Below are positions 39,245 through 49,557 of a stretch of DNA of 64,000 bases, in pieces. The notes under the pieces are model-generated. The model made no database searches. It saw only the letters and a program-made list of their open reading frames with translations, and had not been told where the DNA came from. This DNA is from Prochlorococcus sp. AG-363-N16 (GTDB lineage Bacteria; Cyanobacteriota; Cyanobacteriia; PCC-6307; Cyanobiaceae): contig QCFW01000004.1 in NCBI GenBank assembly GCA_003280135.1, forward strand, positions 1 to 64,000. Direction: 5' to 3'. The number at the start of each line of letters is the position of its first letter. Positions within the stretch are counted from its first letter, which is position 1. The translations under genes were made by a program, and so were the position numbers.

Positions 39245-39326
39245 TGGGAGCGGTCGGACTCGAACCGACAAACCCGAAGGTGCCGCATTTTGAGTGCGGT
39301 GCGTCTACCAATTCCACCACGCTCCC
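39245..39326 (-). tRNA. tRNA-Leu (anticodon CAA)
   Basis: On the minus strand GGGAGCG pairs with CGCTCCC; the D arm has GGTAGACG, the anticodon stem CCGCA/TGCGG encloses CTCAAAA (anticodon CAA), followed by a long variable arm (CACCTTCGGGTTTG) typical of leucine tRNAs and the T loop TTCGAGT. Discriminator A, no encoded CCA. It ends eight bases before the argD start. Confidence 0.96.
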
Positions 39327-39361
39327 TTACTTAAAGTGTATGACAGGGATAGAGATTTCTC

Positions 39362-40732
39362 TTAAGCAACTTCTTGGTTGAGATCAGTGAAATCCTCTAG
39401 GCCCTTTTGCATTGTCTCACTTTGATAAATCTTAGAGCCTTTTCTAACAATATTACAGCCAACTTTATTTAGTTTTTCTTCAAAATTTTCATAGCCTCTA
39501 TCTAAATGATGGAGGCCTTTAATGATACTTCGCCCTTTTGTTGATATTGAAGCTAAAACAATTGCTGCAGATGACCTTAAGTCTCCTGCAGACAAGCATG
39601 ACGGAATTAATTCTTTTACTCCTTCAATGAGGGCGGTATTACCTGAAAGATGAATGGAGCTTCCCATTCTTTTAAGTTCAGAAACATGTTGCATCCTGTT
39701 CTCAAATACGTTTTCAATAATTGTGCTTGTTCCTTTGGCTGTGGCCATAAGAGCCATGAAAGGAGCTTGCAAGTCAGTTGGAAAGCCTGGAAAGGGACTT
39801 GTTGATATGTCAACGGATTTAAGTTCTTTGCCAGGGGTTATTTTTATTGCATTTTCTTTTATATCTATAGAACAACCACATTCTTCAAGTTTTTCAATTA
39901 TCGCACCTAGGTGAGCTGGTATTACAGGAGATAATGATAGCTCCGATCTTGTAATTGCTGCAGCTATAAGGAATGTTCCGGCCTCAATTCTATCTGGAAT
40001 GGCTGAATAGATCGAACCATTTAGTTTTTGTTTCCCTATGATTTTAATTTTTGATGATCCTGCACCAAAAATTTGAGCACCCATAGAAATTAGTAAATTT
40101 GCAAGATCTTGTATTTCAGGCTCTTGAGCAGCATTCTCAATAATTGTTTCACCTTCTGCAAGAGTTGCTGCCATAATAAGTGTTTCTGTTGCACCAACAC
40201 TTTGACAATTTAGTTTTATGTGAGCTCCTTGGAGCCTCTTCCTTTGAGAAATAATCTGTGCACAAACTACACCATCTTTGATAATCACTTCGGCACCCAT
40301 TGCTTTTAGTCCTTTTATATGTTCTTCAATTGGTCTTGCCCCTATTCGACAGCCACCAGGCATAGGGATTTTTACCTCTCCTTTTCGTGCTAGTAAAGGA
40401 CCTATGCAAACAAAACTAGCTCTTAGTGCATGAACAAGGTTATAGGGAAGCTCAGTAATCTTAATTGAATTGGAAGAAAGGTATAATTTGTTTGCCTCAC
40501 GGTAAAGACTTACCCCTATTTCTTGTAACAAATTTGACATTACCGCAATATCAGTAAGCTCAGGAACGTTGTTAATAACAAGCTTTTCTTCTGTTAGAAG
40601 CGAAGCTGCCATAAGAACTAGTACTGAATTTTTAGCACCACTTATTTTTATATTTCCAGACAAATATGAAATTCCATCAACCTCCAAATATGGCTCAGAA
40701 TTAATTATGTTTGCGTTTACGACACTATGCAT
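39362..40732 (-). CDS. murA: UDP-N-acetylglucosamine 1-carboxyvinyltransferase
   Basis: First committed step of peptidoglycan synthesis. The active-site loop [15 protein letters not shown] has the reactive cysteine, so the fosfomycin-sensitive form is expected. [17 protein letters not shown] opens the protein and [12 protein letters not shown] is the family segment near residue 320. Length 456 residues. ATG at 40732. It lies upstream of tRNA-Leu on the same strand. Confidence 0.95.
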   Translation of the reverse strand: MHSVVNANIINSEPYLEVDGISYLSGNIKISGAKNSVLVLMAASLLTEEKLVINNVPELTDIAVMSNLLQEIGVSLYREANKLYLSSNSIKITELPYNLVHALRASFVCIGPLLARKGEVKIPMPGGCRIGARPIEEHIKGLKAMGAEVIIKDGVVCAQIISQRKRLQGAHIKLNCQSVGATETLIMAATLAEGETIIENAAQEPEIQDLANLLISMGAQIFGAGSSKIKIIGKQKLNGSIYSAIPDRIEAGTFLIAAAITRSELSLSPVIPAHLGAIIEKLEECGCSIDIKENAIKITPGKELKSVDISTSPFPGFPTDLQAPFMALMATAKGTSTIIENVFENRMQHVSELKRMGSSIHLSGNTALIEGVKELIPSCLSAGDLRSSAAIVLASISTKGRSIIKGLHHLDRGYENFEEKLNKVGCNIVRKGSKIYQSETMQKGLEDFTDLNQEVA

Positions 40733-40864
40733 AGGTTAATCTAACCATTATAAGACCTATGATGACAAGTATTTTATTGACAGTCTATATAATCGAAATA
40801 ACAAGACATGAGAGTAATTATTAAAAATTGCTTTTGTGGGCTAGTTATTTTCACATGATTTCTT

Positions 40865-40947
40865 GCGGATGTGGCGGAATTGGTAGACGCGCATGTTTCA
40901 GGTACATGTGGCCTTGTGCCATGGGAGTTCAAGTCTCCCTATCCGCA
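40865..40947 (+). tRNA. tRNA-Leu (anticodon CAG)
   Basis: Acceptor GCGGATG pairs with TATCCGC (one G-U), anticodon stem CATGT/ACATG encloses TTCAGGT (anticodon CAG), with a long variable arm (GGCCTTGTGCCAT) and T loop TTCAAGT. Discriminator A. It reads CUG. CCA is not encoded. Confidence 0.96.
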
Positions 40948-40981
40948 TCACTTAAAGTATTAACAATTAAATGGTTTGCCA

Positions 40982-41230
40982 ATGATTTGCATACAAATTA
41001 ACAACTCTTCTGAACTGATTGCTTCTAAAGTTGGTAACTTTATAGAAACGTTGACCCCTGATAAAATTGATCAAACCATTGTTGAAAGTAAGCTCCTAGA
41101 AAAGATATTAGAAAATTTAACTAATCAGGGTATTAAAGGTAGTGTCTCCTTACTCAATGGCATTGATATTAAAAAAAAAGAAATTGTAATTAATAATGGG
41201 CTTAATATTATTAAGCAAAAAGATTTTTGA
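40982..41230 (+). CDS. small conserved protein upstream of TrmH-type methyltransferase
   Basis: An 82-residue soluble protein from ATG at 40982 (TTG at 40976 adds two). It contains the acidic segment ETLTPDKIDQTIVESKLLEKI and a beta-rich C-terminus (GIKGSVSLLNGIDIKKKEIVINNGLNI). Not recognised. It overlaps the methyltransferase start by four bases (TTGA), so the pair is translationally coupled. Confidence 0.7.
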   Translation: MICIQINNSSELIASKVGNFIETLTPDKIDQTIVESKLLEKILENLTNQGIKGSVSLLNGIDIKKKEIVINNGLNIIKQKDF

Positions 41231-42093
41231 GGTTTTTGGAAATAGATTTTTCTCATATACCACTAATATCTAGTCGCCGTAACTCAATTGTTCGTCGTTT
41301 GAAGAAATTATGTACCACTAAGGGACGTAATGAATCCGCGATAATTTTGTTAGAAGGGACTCATTTATTGCAAGAAATACTTAATAAAGGAAGGATACCT
41401 TTAGAGATAGTAGCAACAGAGGAATGGATAAATAAAAATCATAACTTGTTGAATTTTCTTTCAAGAGATGTTGCTATGACTAAGGTTAGCCAAGAAGTAT
41501 TGCAGGCTTCTTTGAGCACTGTTAATCCAGATGGAGTGGCTTGTTTGATATCTTTTTCTGATCTACCAAAATCTGTCGATAGACCAAATTACATCTTGGC
41601 TTTAGATCGAATACAGGATCCAGGGAATTTAGGAACGATTTTTCGAAATGCACTTGCTGCAGAGATAGAATTAGTATGGCTTGGTTTAGGTGCAGATCCA
41701 TTGGGGCAAAAATCTTTAAGGGCCTCTGCAGGGGCAATATTGGAGTTACCTTTTCAAAGATTTGGTAGTTGTTCTGAAGATCAGGCTATCGATGAGTTAT
41801 CCAAAAAACTGAAAGATTTTGCTCAAAATGGCTATCAAGTTATAGGTTCATATGCGCAAATAGCATCTACTTCATTTGATATTGTTCCTTATTGGGAGGT
41901 TGATTGGATGAAGCCAACAGTGTTAGTCCTCGGTAATGAAGGCAATGGTCTGCATTCTTTAATACAAGCTTGTTGTACAAAAGGAGTTACTTTGCCACAT
42001 AGTAAAACTGTTGAGTCTTTAAATGTTGCATCTGCATCTGTTCCTCTACTCTTAGAAAGGACAAGGTCCAAAATGACCACTTTTATTAATTAA
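41227..42093 (+). CDS. SpoU/TrmH-family RNA 2'-O-methyltransferase
   Basis: A 288-residue SPOUT-type methyltransferase. The N-terminal substrate-binding domain (RNSIVRRLKKLC, LLEGTHLLQE) precedes the knot with DRIQDPGNLGTIFRNA, VLGNEGNGL and LNVASAS. It modifies rRNA or tRNA; which one cannot be read here. The start is TTG at 41227 or TTG at 41236; no ATG is near. It is followed four bases later by lpdA. Confidence 0.9.
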   Translation: MRFLEIDFSHIPLISSRRNSIVRRLKKLCTTKGRNESAIILLEGTHLLQEILNKGRIPLEIVATEEWINKNHNLLNFLSRDVAMTKVSQEVLQASLSTVNPDGVACLISFSDLPKSVDRPNYILALDRIQDPGNLGTIFRNALAAEIELVWLGLGADPLGQKSLRASAGAILELPFQRFGSCSEDQAIDELSKKLKDFAQNGYQVIGSYAQIASTSFDIVPYWEVDWMKPTVLVLGNEGNGLHSLIQACCTKGVTLPHSKTVESLNVASASVPLLLERTRSKMTTFIN

Positions 42094-42097
42094 AAAA

Positions 42098-43552
42098 GTG
42101 AGTGAAGCTAATTTCGATTTTGACTTAATTGTCATAGGTGCTGGCTATGGTGGCTTCGATGCGGCCAAGCATGCAGCCCAGCATGGATTAAAGGTTGCGA
42201 TTATAGAGTCCAGAGATATGGGAGGAACTTGTGTAAATAGAGGTTGTGTCCCTTCAAAAGCTTTATTGGCAGCGAGTGGAAAAGTTAGAGAGCTAGCTAA
42301 TGTCAAGCATCTTTCCTCTCTGGGTATTCATTCTGCACCTGTACGTTTTGAACGGCAAAAAATTGCTGAGCATGCAATAAACCTTGTTTCCAATATTCGT
42401 AATAACTTAACTAAGACTTTGGAAAGATCTGGAGTGGAAATAATAAGAGGTATTGGCAGACTGGAAGGGCAACAAAAAGTTGGTGTACGAGAGAAGAACG
42501 GTGTAGATAGAGTTTTGTCAGCTGAGAATGTCATAATAGCTACTGGTTCAGATCCATTTGTGCCCCCAGGTATTGAGATTGATGGGAGAACTGTTTTCAC
42601 AAGTGATCATGCAATTAACTTAGAATGGTTACCTAGATGGATCGCAATAATAGGTAGTGGATATATAGGTTTGGAGTTTGCTGATATATATACGGCTCTT
42701 GGGTGTGAAGTTACAATGATTGAGGCATTGGATAGGGTTATGCCAACTTTTGATGTAGATATAGTCAAAATAGCTTCTAGAAATCTCATTGAGGGGCGAG
42801 ATATTGATACAAAGGCAGGAGTACTGGCAAGCAAAGTTTTGCCAGGCTGCCCTGTTAAAATCGAGTTGTCAGAAATGAAGACAAAGAATTTCATTGAAGA
42901 ACTAGAAGTAGATGCAGTTCTTGTTGCCACTGGAAGAGTACCTGCCAGTAAAGACTTAAACCTTCAAGCTGTTGGCGTAGAGACAAATCGAGGCTATATA
43001 TCTATAGATAAAAGAATGAGAGTTACTGTTCAAGACCAAATTATTCCTAACTTATGGGCTGTTGGAGATGTAACTGGAAAATTAATGTTGGCACATACTG
43101 CAGCCGCTCAAGGAACAATTGCTGTTGATAATATTCTTGGTAAGGACAGGCAAATTGATTATCGAAGCATTCCGGCTGCAACTTTTACTCATCCTGAAAT
43201 AAGTTCTGTAGGATTGTCAGAACATGATGCCAAAGAAGCATCTGCTAGTGAATTATTTGAATTAGGTGTGGTTCGCAGCTATTTCAAAGCTAATTCAAAA
43301 GCATTAGCTGAATTAGAAAGTGACGGGTTAATGAAATTGTTATTTCGCAAAGATAATGGTGAGGTCTTGGGGGCACATATTTATGGACTACATGCAGCTG
43401 ATTTGATTCAGGAAGTCTCTAATGCAATAGCAAGAAGACTATCTGTGGTGGACTTGGCTCATGAGGTTCATACTCACCCTACTCTTAGTGAAGTTGTTGA
43501 AGTTGCATATAAGCAAGCTGCTAGCCAAGTTGGCACGAACTCTAAAAGATAA
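42098..43552 (+). CDS. lpdA: dihydrolipoyl dehydrogenase (E3)
   Basis: Flavoprotein reoxidising lipoamide of 2-oxo acid dehydrogenases and glycine cleavage. FAD-binding [17 protein letters not shown], redox cysteines CVNRGC near residue 45, NAD-binding IGSGYIGLE and the C-terminal His-Glu in HTHPTLSE are all intact. Length 484 residues. GTG at 42098. PdhA lies about 10 kb away in this window. Confidence 0.94.
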   Translation: MSEANFDFDLIVIGAGYGGFDAAKHAAQHGLKVAIIESRDMGGTCVNRGCVPSKALLAASGKVRELANVKHLSSLGIHSAPVRFERQKIAEHAINLVSNIRNNLTKTLERSGVEIIRGIGRLEGQQKVGVREKNGVDRVLSAENVIIATGSDPFVPPGIEIDGRTVFTSDHAINLEWLPRWIAIIGSGYIGLEFADIYTALGCEVTMIEALDRVMPTFDVDIVKIASRNLIEGRDIDTKAGVLASKVLPGCPVKIELSEMKTKNFIEELEVDAVLVATGRVPASKDLNLQAVGVETNRGYISIDKRMRVTVQDQIIPNLWAVGDVTGKLMLAHTAAAQGTIAVDNILGKDRQIDYRSIPAATFTHPEISSVGLSEHDAKEASASELFELGVVRSYFKANSKALAELESDGLMKLLFRKDNGEVLGAHIYGLHAADLIQEVSNAIARRLSVVDLAHEVHTHPTLSEVVEVAYKQAASQVGTNSKR

Positions 43553-43569
43553 GTAAACTTTTTAGTTTT

Positions 43570-44454
43570 ATGGAAATTCGACGACGCCCGCCAAATCCAA
43601 AAGTAAAGGTTGCAAACCTTGAATATGCAATACCTCATAATGAAGGTGAGCCTAGAAATATTCTTGAAAAGATAGTTTGGGAAAAGGATCGCGAGATAAA
43701 TCTTGCTCGAAAACGTTTCCCTTTAGAAAAATTAAAATCAAAGATTTCTGATTTACCAGAACCTAAAAACTTCTTTCACGAGATAAAAAGACAAACTAAG
43801 TTGCCTGCAGTGATCGCAGAGATAAAAAAAGCAAGTCCAAGTAAAGGTCTTATTAGAGAAGATTTTGAGCCAACTTCTATTGCTCGTGCTTATAAAGAGG
43901 CAGGAGCAACATGCTTATCTGTTCTTACTGACAAAACTTTTTTCCAAGGCGGGTTCGAAATATTGACTCAAGTAAGAGAGGTGGTTGACTTGCCAATTCT
44001 TTGCAAGGACTTTATTCTTGAGCCTTATCAGGTTTATCAAGCAAGATCAGCAGGTGCTGATGCGATTTTACTTATAGCTGCAATTCTTTCAGACCAAGAT
44101 TTAATTTATTTAAGAAAAATAGCATTAAAATTAGGAATGACAATTTTAGTCGAAGTTCATAATATAGATGAATTAAAAAGAATCTTAGATTTAGACCTAT
44201 TTTGCTTAATTGGTATAAATAATAGAGATTTAAAAACCTTTGAAACAGATATTTACACAACTTCAAGGCTTATAAGTGCCTTTTCTAAAGAATTAATAAA
44301 AAAAGATGTTTTAATTGTAAGTGAATCTGGCTTATTTAATAAAAAGGACTTAGATATGGTTTTGGGATTTGGCGCCAAGGCAGTTCTTGTAGGCGAGGCT
44401 TTGATGAGAAATGAAAATATAAAACTAGCATTAAATAATCTCATTGGAGAATAA
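43570..44454 (+). CDS. trpC: indole-3-glycerol phosphate synthase
   Basis: Tryptophan synthesis enzyme. The core has [39 protein letters not shown] and SESGL. A 45-residue N-terminal extension ([20 protein letters not shown]) is the usual cyanobacterial form, making it 294 residues. ATG at 43570, 17 bases after lpdA. Confidence 0.95.
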   Translation: MEIRRRPPNPKVKVANLEYAIPHNEGEPRNILEKIVWEKDREINLARKRFPLEKLKSKISDLPEPKNFFHEIKRQTKLPAVIAEIKKASPSKGLIREDFEPTSIARAYKEAGATCLSVLTDKTFFQGGFEILTQVREVVDLPILCKDFILEPYQVYQARSAGADAILLIAAILSDQDLIYLRKIALKLGMTILVEVHNIDELKRILDLDLFCLIGINNRDLKTFETDIYTTSRLISAFSKELIKKDVLIVSESGLFNKKDLDMVLGFGAKAVLVGEALMRNENIKLALNNLIGE

Positions 44455-44502
44455 ATTTATTTGATAAATAAAAAATATGATTCTTTGCTTTAAAATAAAT
44501 TT

Positions 44503-44518
44503 AAAAGAGTACTCTTTT
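44503..44518. promoter_or_regulatory. 16-bp palindrome upstream of nickel transporter
   Basis: AAAAGAGTACTCTTTT is a perfect palindrome 31 bases before the transporter ATG. The position suits an operator. It does not match the Fur box or any nickel regulator site I know, and could be chance in AT-rich DNA. Confidence 0.3.
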
Positions 44519-44549
44519 TAGACATGCTTAAGAATCTTTTTATATTCGG

Positions 44550-45218
44550 ATGTTAATTAGTATCCTTACTGGCCTTGCTGCTGGAGCTGTTCATGTAATT
44601 GCTGGCCCTGATCACTTACTTGCAATTGCTCCAACAGCTTTTCAAACACCAAGGAGGGCACTTCGTAATGGGATTGCTTGGGGATTAGGCCATTCTGCAG
44701 GAATTATGTCTTTGTGTTTGATTGCAATCTTGCTTAAAGACTTAACACATATAGAAACTATGTCATCTTTTGCAGAACTTGCAGTTGGCATTATTCTCTT
44801 GTATTTAGGATTTTTAGCTATTAAAACTTCCTTGCGTTTAAAGATACATGCACATCAACATAAACATGCGTTAGACGAAAGCCATAAACACCTTCACCTT
44901 CATTTCGGAAGTAATCAGAAGCATAATCAACATTCACATGCTTTTACAAGTTTAGGAGTTTTACATGGATTCGCAGGGGGAACTCATCTGTTAGCAGTTA
45001 TTCCAGCATTGGCAATGCCTCCTATGGATTCTTTTTTGTACATGAGCTCTTATCTGTTTGGTTCAATAATTACTATGTCAATAGTTGTATTTACTATGTC
45101 TTTAGCGACTTTAAAAGCTGGACGTAAAATCTTGCCAATGACTATGCGACTAACTGGTTGCTTGTCTGTTATAACAGGTTTTTTCTGGATACATAAAACC
45201 TCTAATATTCTTCTATAA
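44550..45218 (+). CDS. nickel/cobalt transporter (NicO/UreH-like)
   Basis: A 222-residue membrane protein with about six helices. AAGAVHVIAGPDHLLAIAP near residues 10-28 carries the metal-binding H and D pair, and a histidine-rich loop (HAHQHKH, HKHLHLHFG, HNQHSHAF) lies between helices 3 and 4. These are marks of UreH/NicO-type nickel or cobalt permeases. Its neighbours sodX and sodN, which need nickel, make nickel the likely substrate. Confidence 0.85.
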   Translation: MLISILTGLAAGAVHVIAGPDHLLAIAPTAFQTPRRALRNGIAWGLGHSAGIMSLCLIAILLKDLTHIETMSSFAELAVGIILLYLGFLAIKTSLRLKIHAHQHKHALDESHKHLHLHFGSNQKHNQHSHAFTSLGVLHGFAGGTHLLAVIPALAMPPMDSFLYMSSYLFGSIITMSIVVFTMSLATLKAGRKILPMTMRLTGCLSVITGFFWIHKTSNILL

Positions 45219-45231
45219 AAGAAAAAAGGTT

Positions 45232-45513
45232 TTATTTTTTACGGATTATCTTTTCTACGACTCCCTTTACTTCTTTAAAGCTAATTAATCCAAAATGCCT
45301 ACTATCTATGCTCATAAATTCATTGTCTCCTATAACTTGAATATTTTTTAAGGATACTTTTGAAACTCTTTTTACAATTAACTTACCATTTTCTTTAGGG
45401 TGTTTAAGTATTACTATTTCTCCTTCTTTTAGGATATCTTTCTTGTAATTGAAAGGTTTATAAATTAACAGGTCATCTTGGTTTAGGGTTGGGAGCATAG
45501 AATCTCCATACAC
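45232..45513 (-). CDS. sodX: nickel-type superoxide dismutase maturation protease (SodX)
   Basis: S26-like serine peptidase that removes the SodN leader. The catalytic serine is in GDSMLPTL (residue 5) and the lysine in LIVKRV (near 48). GTG at 45513 is the first normal start, but it falls inside the usual N-terminus. The frame stays open upstream and encodes a lysine pair followed by a hydrophobic helix (IIISFFLLLIG) and LRKYCRVYGDSM, the expected membrane anchor. No ATG, GTG or TTG lies there; ATT at 45582, one base after the sodN stop, would start it at 116 residues. Confidence 0.88.
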   Translation of the reverse strand: MYGDSMLPTLNQDDLLIYKPFNYKKDILKEGEIVILKHPKENGKLIVKRVSKVSLKNIQVIGDNEFMSIDSRHFGLISFKEVKGVVEKIIRKK

Positions 45514-45583
45514 ACGACAATATTTTCTAAGACCTATTAATAAGAGAAAGAATGAGATTATAATCTTTTTTGAACTAAAAATA

Positions 45584-46057
45584 TTAACTTGCTGTTACCC
45601 AAGAATCGTTTCGACCCTTAGTTTTCCAGAACATGTTATGAATCTTTTGTACTGATTGCATTAACTGCTCTGCTTTTGATTGGTCAATATTGACTTTACA
45701 TGCACTGCATAGCTTGGCAGCTTGCCAAAATGTTTCATGAAGATCTGGAAAAGTTGCTAGATGTTCAGGTTTAAAATAATCAGTCCAAAGAATAAGAAGT
45801 TCTTTTTTTGTTTCTTGTGCTTGCTCTTCTTTAATAGCTACATATCTTGAAAAAGTATTATTGTATGTAGCTAATGAAGAAGGGTCATTTCCGTCTGGAG
45901 GAGTTAATGCTATGAGTTTTTTGGTCATTGAAAGAACTGCTTCAGCTGCGACTCTTGCTGAAGCTGGGTCATAGACACCACAAGGTCCGTCGCAATGAGC
46001 ATGAACTTTTTTGGCTGGAAGCTTATTGAGAATCGCTGATAGGGCCGAAAGCAACAT
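45584..46057 (-). CDS. sodN: nickel superoxide dismutase
   Basis: A 157-residue precursor. The 20-residue leader ends before HCDGPCGVYDP, the nickel hook in which His1, Cys2 and Cys6 bind the metal. The rest is the four-helix bundle that forms the hexamer. The cleavage site before H21 is what SodX cuts. It removes superoxide in the cytoplasm or lumen. It is followed immediately by sodX, and a nickel transporter lies just beyond. Confidence 0.97.
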   Translation of the reverse strand: MLLSALSAILNKLPAKKVHAHCDGPCGVYDPASARVAAEAVLSMTKKLIALTPPDGNDPSSLATYNNTFSRYVAIKEEQAQETKKELLILWTDYFKPEHLATFPDLHETFWQAAKLCSACKVNIDQSKAEQLMQSVQKIHNMFWKTKGRNDSWVTAS

Positions 46058-46106
46058 GGTGCAAAGAAAGAAAAGCCTATACCTACATTACTTGCCAATT
46101 TGAAAA

Positions 46107-46121
46107 AATGAGTATCATTTC
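46107..46121. promoter_or_regulatory. inverted repeat in the sodN leader
   Basis: AAATGA and TCATTT, separated by three bases, lie 50-64 bases upstream of the sodN ATG. It could be an operator for a Fur-family regulator or a leader hairpin. The arms are short and AT-rich. Confidence 0.3.
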
Positions 46122-46137
46122 CTTTATTAAATAAATA

Positions 46138-46788
46138 TTAACTGACTCCTAGTAATTCCACTTCAAAAATCAATGTTGCATTTGGAGGGATAAGACCTCC
46201 TCCAGCGCCTCTCTCTCCATATCCCAACTCTGGAGGAATAACTAATTTTCTTTTCCCTCCAACTTTCATTCCAGCGACTCCTTCATCCCACCCCTTTATT
46301 ACTCTTCCTGCACCAAGAGGAAAGTTAAAAGGAGCTCTCCCATAACTACTGTCAAACTCCTTGCCATTCTCGAGAGTGCCTTTGTAGTTTACAGAAACAT
46401 TTTGCCCAGCAGTTGCTTCTGCTCCCTCTCCAACAACTAAATCAGTAATTTTCAGACCACTAGCAGTCATGATTACGCCTTCTGAACTAATTGACCCCTC
46501 TAGATTACTTACATTTGCACCTTGGGAGGGATTTGCCATTGCAAATAATTTGGGGTTTGATGCGGTTGGGTCTAGTTCGAAAGGCTTTATAACGGAGGAT
46601 ACTTCTATTGTTAATTTTGGATTAGCTTGAGCCATTGGATCAATGTTTTTAGCTACAACCTCAGTCGGGGCAATAATTTGGCTTGCAATTGCCAGAATTA
46701 CGCAAGAAAGGAAAATTGAAAAACTAATGAAAACTTCTTTCACGGACTTTTGTATTGTTATAAAAGATTCTGGCAGAAGATTCGACAA
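46138..46788 (-). CDS. FKBP-type peptidyl-prolyl cis-trans isomerase, exported
   Basis: A 216-residue precursor: basic start, one signal-like helix ([21 protein letters not shown]), a variable linker, and an FKBP domain ([61 protein letters not shown]) in the C-terminal 110 residues. The rapamycin-pocket residues Y, D, F and W are in place. It folds proteins at the periplasmic or lumenal side. It lies upstream of sodN on the same strand. Confidence 0.92.
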   Translation of the reverse strand: MSNLLPESFITIQKSVKEVFISFSIFLSCVILAIASQIIAPTEVVAKNIDPMAQANPKLTIEVSSVIKPFELDPTASNPKLFAMANPSQGANVSNLEGSISSEGVIMTASGLKITDLVVGEGAEATAGQNVSVNYKGTLENGKEFDSSYGRAPFNFPLGAGRVIKGWDEGVAGMKVGGKRKLVIPPELGYGERGAGGGLIPPNATLIFEVELLGVS

Positions 46789-46855
46789 TGAGAATTATTT
46801 TTTACTTACAAGAAGAAAATTTAAAGATTACGAAATTCTGATAGTACTTTAAGAA

Positions 46856-48331
46856 ATGAGTAATGAAAAAAAAATAGCCTTAAGTCAAGGAGTAATAGGT
46901 GGAATTCTTGCTGGTATTGCCTTATCGCAATATGGTTTCTTTTTGATGCCTTTTGCAATCGCTTTGCTTTGGCCAGCAAGTAAAAGTCCATTAGCAGGAG
47001 GTGCTTGGGGAGGGCTGGCAGTTTTAATAAGTCATTCTTGGATCCTAGGATTGCACCCTTTGACGTGGATAGGAATCTCACCCTCATTAAGTCTTGTAAT
47101 TACATTTTTCATTTGGTTTTTTTGTGGAACTCTAGGTTTTTTTCTGTCTAGCTCTTGGTGCTTTTTAGGATTGTCTTCATATTTTGATTGCTCAATTAGT
47201 AAGTCTTTTAAAAGAAGATTTTTGTATGCGATTTTTATGTCTTCTGTATGGGGTATTGCGGAAGTACTACTCTCTCATTTTCCCTTCTTTTGGGTTGGTA
47301 TAGGAACTGCTTTATTACCTAATGATATATGGCTTACAGGTTTAGCAAGATTGTCAGGGGCAGGAGGTATGGTTGTTATTCAATTTCTTATTGCTTGGTG
47401 GATATGGCAAACAGTAGTTTCTTTTAATCGAGGCAAAAGTTGGCAAATCATTTTTTTAATTGGGTTCATCTGTGTTCTTTTTTTGCATGGTTTGGGTTGG
47501 TATCTATTGGCTAAACCAAAGCAACAAGACTCTTACTCAATTGCTCTTTGGCAAACTGCAATTCCAACAAGAGAAAAATTCTCAATTAGGGTAAAAGAGG
47601 CTATTCCTAGCGCACTAAAAAATGCGTTAAATGAAGCAAAAGAAATGGGTGCAAGCTTAATGATTGCTCCTGAAGGAACTATTAATCTAGGTCAAAGATT
47701 ATTATCTCCTGCACCCATACCTTTGCTGGCTGGTGGTTTCCGTTTAGAGGATGAAAGCTTAAGAAGTTCAATACTTGTCTTTAATAAAAATCAACAAGAT
47801 TTTTCAGACTTTTTAGATAAACATCGTTTGGTTCCTTTGGGAGAATGGAGTCCTAGTTTCCTAAGCATTGCTTTTAAGAGTCTTTCTGCTTTAGGGGGGA
47901 TTCAATCAGGTACGCCTTCAAGAACATTGTTTTGGGATGCCCGACCTTTTTCTGGAGCAATTTGTTATGAACTAAGTGATGGAAATGCTTTGGCAAAAAG
48001 TGTTGCTGAGGGAGGACAGTGGATAGTGTCTATAGCAAATCTTGATCCATACCCTTTATTACTTCAAAAACAATATATTTCCTTAGCACAGTTACGAAGC
48101 ATTGAAACACGTAGAGATTTGGTTATTGCTGCGAATACAGGTCCTACTGCATTAATTTCCAGTAATGGAATTGTGACCCCTGCAATTGATCCTTTAATTG
48201 AAGGGATTGGGCTGGTAAAAGTTAATTTTCAAAATGAGAAAACAACATATACGAGATTTAGGGAATTACCATTATTAGTTTTATTTTCAATTGGATTTAT
48301 TTCTTCAAAACCTTTTTCAAAAAGGGTCTAG
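46856..48331 (+). CDS. lnt: apolipoprotein N-acyltransferase
   Basis: A 491-residue protein with about six N-terminal membrane segments and a nitrilase-like periplasmic domain. Catalytic glutamate in IAPEGT, and cysteine in AICYELS are present; the lysine is in the KHRLVPLGEW region. It adds the third acyl chain to lipoproteins. ATG at 46856. Its stop is directly followed by the mnmA stop of the other strand, with no bases between. Confidence 0.9.
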   Translation: MSNEKKIALSQGVIGGILAGIALSQYGFFLMPFAIALLWPASKSPLAGGAWGGLAVLISHSWILGLHPLTWIGISPSLSLVITFFIWFFCGTLGFFLSSSWCFLGLSSYFDCSISKSFKRRFLYAIFMSSVWGIAEVLLSHFPFFWVGIGTALLPNDIWLTGLARLSGAGGMVVIQFLIAWWIWQTVVSFNRGKSWQIIFLIGFICVLFLHGLGWYLLAKPKQQDSYSIALWQTAIPTREKFSIRVKEAIPSALKNALNEAKEMGASLMIAPEGTINLGQRLLSPAPIPLLAGGFRLEDESLRSSILVFNKNQQDFSDFLDKHRLVPLGEWSPSFLSIAFKSLSALGGIQSGTPSRTLFWDARPFSGAICYELSDGNALAKSVAEGGQWIVSIANLDPYPLLLQKQYISLAQLRSIETRRDLVIAANTGPTALISSNGIVTPAIDPLIEGIGLVKVNFQNEKTTYTRFRELPLLVLFSIGFISSKPFSKRV

Positions 48332-49528
48332 TCAAGTCTTAGGAGGTTGAATAATCCCTCCACCTAAAAGAATTTCTCCTGAATAGAAGACTGCTGCTTG
48401 CCCTGGCGAGATTGAGAATTGTTCTTCTTGAAACTTAAGCAGACCTCTACTAGGTCTATTTGCATTTATATCTTGTTGAGTAGGTTCCAGTGGAATTAGT
48501 TGAGCTTTTACTGGGGAACTCCTGTATCGAACTTGAACCTCTATAAATATTGGCTCAATAGGTTTTTTAATAGATACCCAATTAATTTCACCAACTACAC
48601 AATTTAACTTTCCAGCTTCAGACCTTGGAGCAACAATTACTTGATTTGATATAGCATCTATTTTTATTACATGTAATGGTTCTTGCCAAGAAACTCCTAA
48701 GCCTTTTCTTTGCCCAATGGTGAAATGATGAATTCCATTATGCTCTCCTAAGAGTTGTCCATTTTTATGAATAATTTGTCCTTTTTGAGGAGGAATATAA
48801 TTTTCTAAGAATGCTTTCATTGAGCCATGTTGCTCAGCAAGGCAAAGGTCTTGGCTTTCAGGTTTGTTGGCTGTTCGAAGCCCATAATTATTAGCTTCTT
48901 TTCGTGTATCAGCTTTTTTAAGTTCACCGAGTGGGAAAATAGTTTTGCCTAGTACTTCTTGAGATAGATCGTAAAGGAAATAGCTTTGATCTTTGTTTGA
49001 ATCAATTCCTCTTAGAAGTTGATGTCTGTCTAAATATTTAGTTTCCGTTTTGAAAGCATGTTTAATTCTTGCATAATGTCCTGTTGCAATTCTATTAATT
49101 TCAAGATTCTCTTTTGCCCATTTAATCATTGGTGAAAACTTAACATTCCGATTGCATTTTGAACAAGGTAAAGGAGTTATCCCCTCTCTGTATCCGCTAA
49201 CAATACCCTCAACAATTTGAGAATTAAAGTTCTCTCTTTGATCTACAACATGATGATCAATTTTAAGTTGTTTACAAATACCAGCTGCATCTACTAATCC
49301 ATCTGTGCAGCATGATCCTTTCCCACTCATTAACCATAGTGTCAAGCCATGAACATCCCATCCTGCATTCACAAGAAGAGCAGCTGTTAATGAGCTGTCA
49401 ACTCCTCCAGATAGTCCTACTGCTATTTTTTGCTCTCCATGAATTGATTTAAGTTCTGACAAAACTTTTAAATATTCCTTTGAGGACTTAGTGGAATAAA
49501 TATGATTTGTGTAAGAAGTGATAGGCAT
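48332..49528 (-). CDS. mnmA: tRNA-specific 2-thiouridylase
   Basis: Adds sulfur to U34 of Lys, Glu and Gln tRNAs. The PP-loop motif GLSGGVDSS is near residue 41, the catalytic cysteines are in TPLPCSKCN and [10 protein letters not shown], and [11 protein letters not shown] follows. Length 398 residues; the N-terminus is slightly longer than usual. ATG at 49528. Confidence 0.95.
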   Translation of the reverse strand: MPITSYTNHIYSTKSSKEYLKVLSELKSIHGEQKIAVGLSGGVDSSLTAALLVNAGWDVHGLTLWLMSGKGSCCTDGLVDAAGICKQLKIDHHVVDQRENFNSQIVEGIVSGYREGITPLPCSKCNRNVKFSPMIKWAKENLEINRIATGHYARIKHAFKTETKYLDRHQLLRGIDSNKDQSYFLYDLSQEVLGKTIFPLGELKKADTRKEANNYGLRTANKPESQDLCLAEQHGSMKAFLENYIPPQKGQIIHKNGQLLGEHNGIHHFTIGQRKGLGVSWQEPLHVIKIDAISNQVIVAPRSEAGKLNCVVGEINWVSIKKPIEPIFIEVQVRYRSSPVKAQLIPLEPTQQDINANRPSRGLLKFQEEQFSISPGQAAVFYSGEILLGGGIIQPPKT

Positions 49529-49557
49529 TAATTTAATTAATTATTCATAGTGGAGTA

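Noticed and set aside
39237-39320. Upstream extension of the argD frame
   Set aside because: These codons are the tRNA-Leu(CAA) gene read as protein; ATG 39236 matches the family start.
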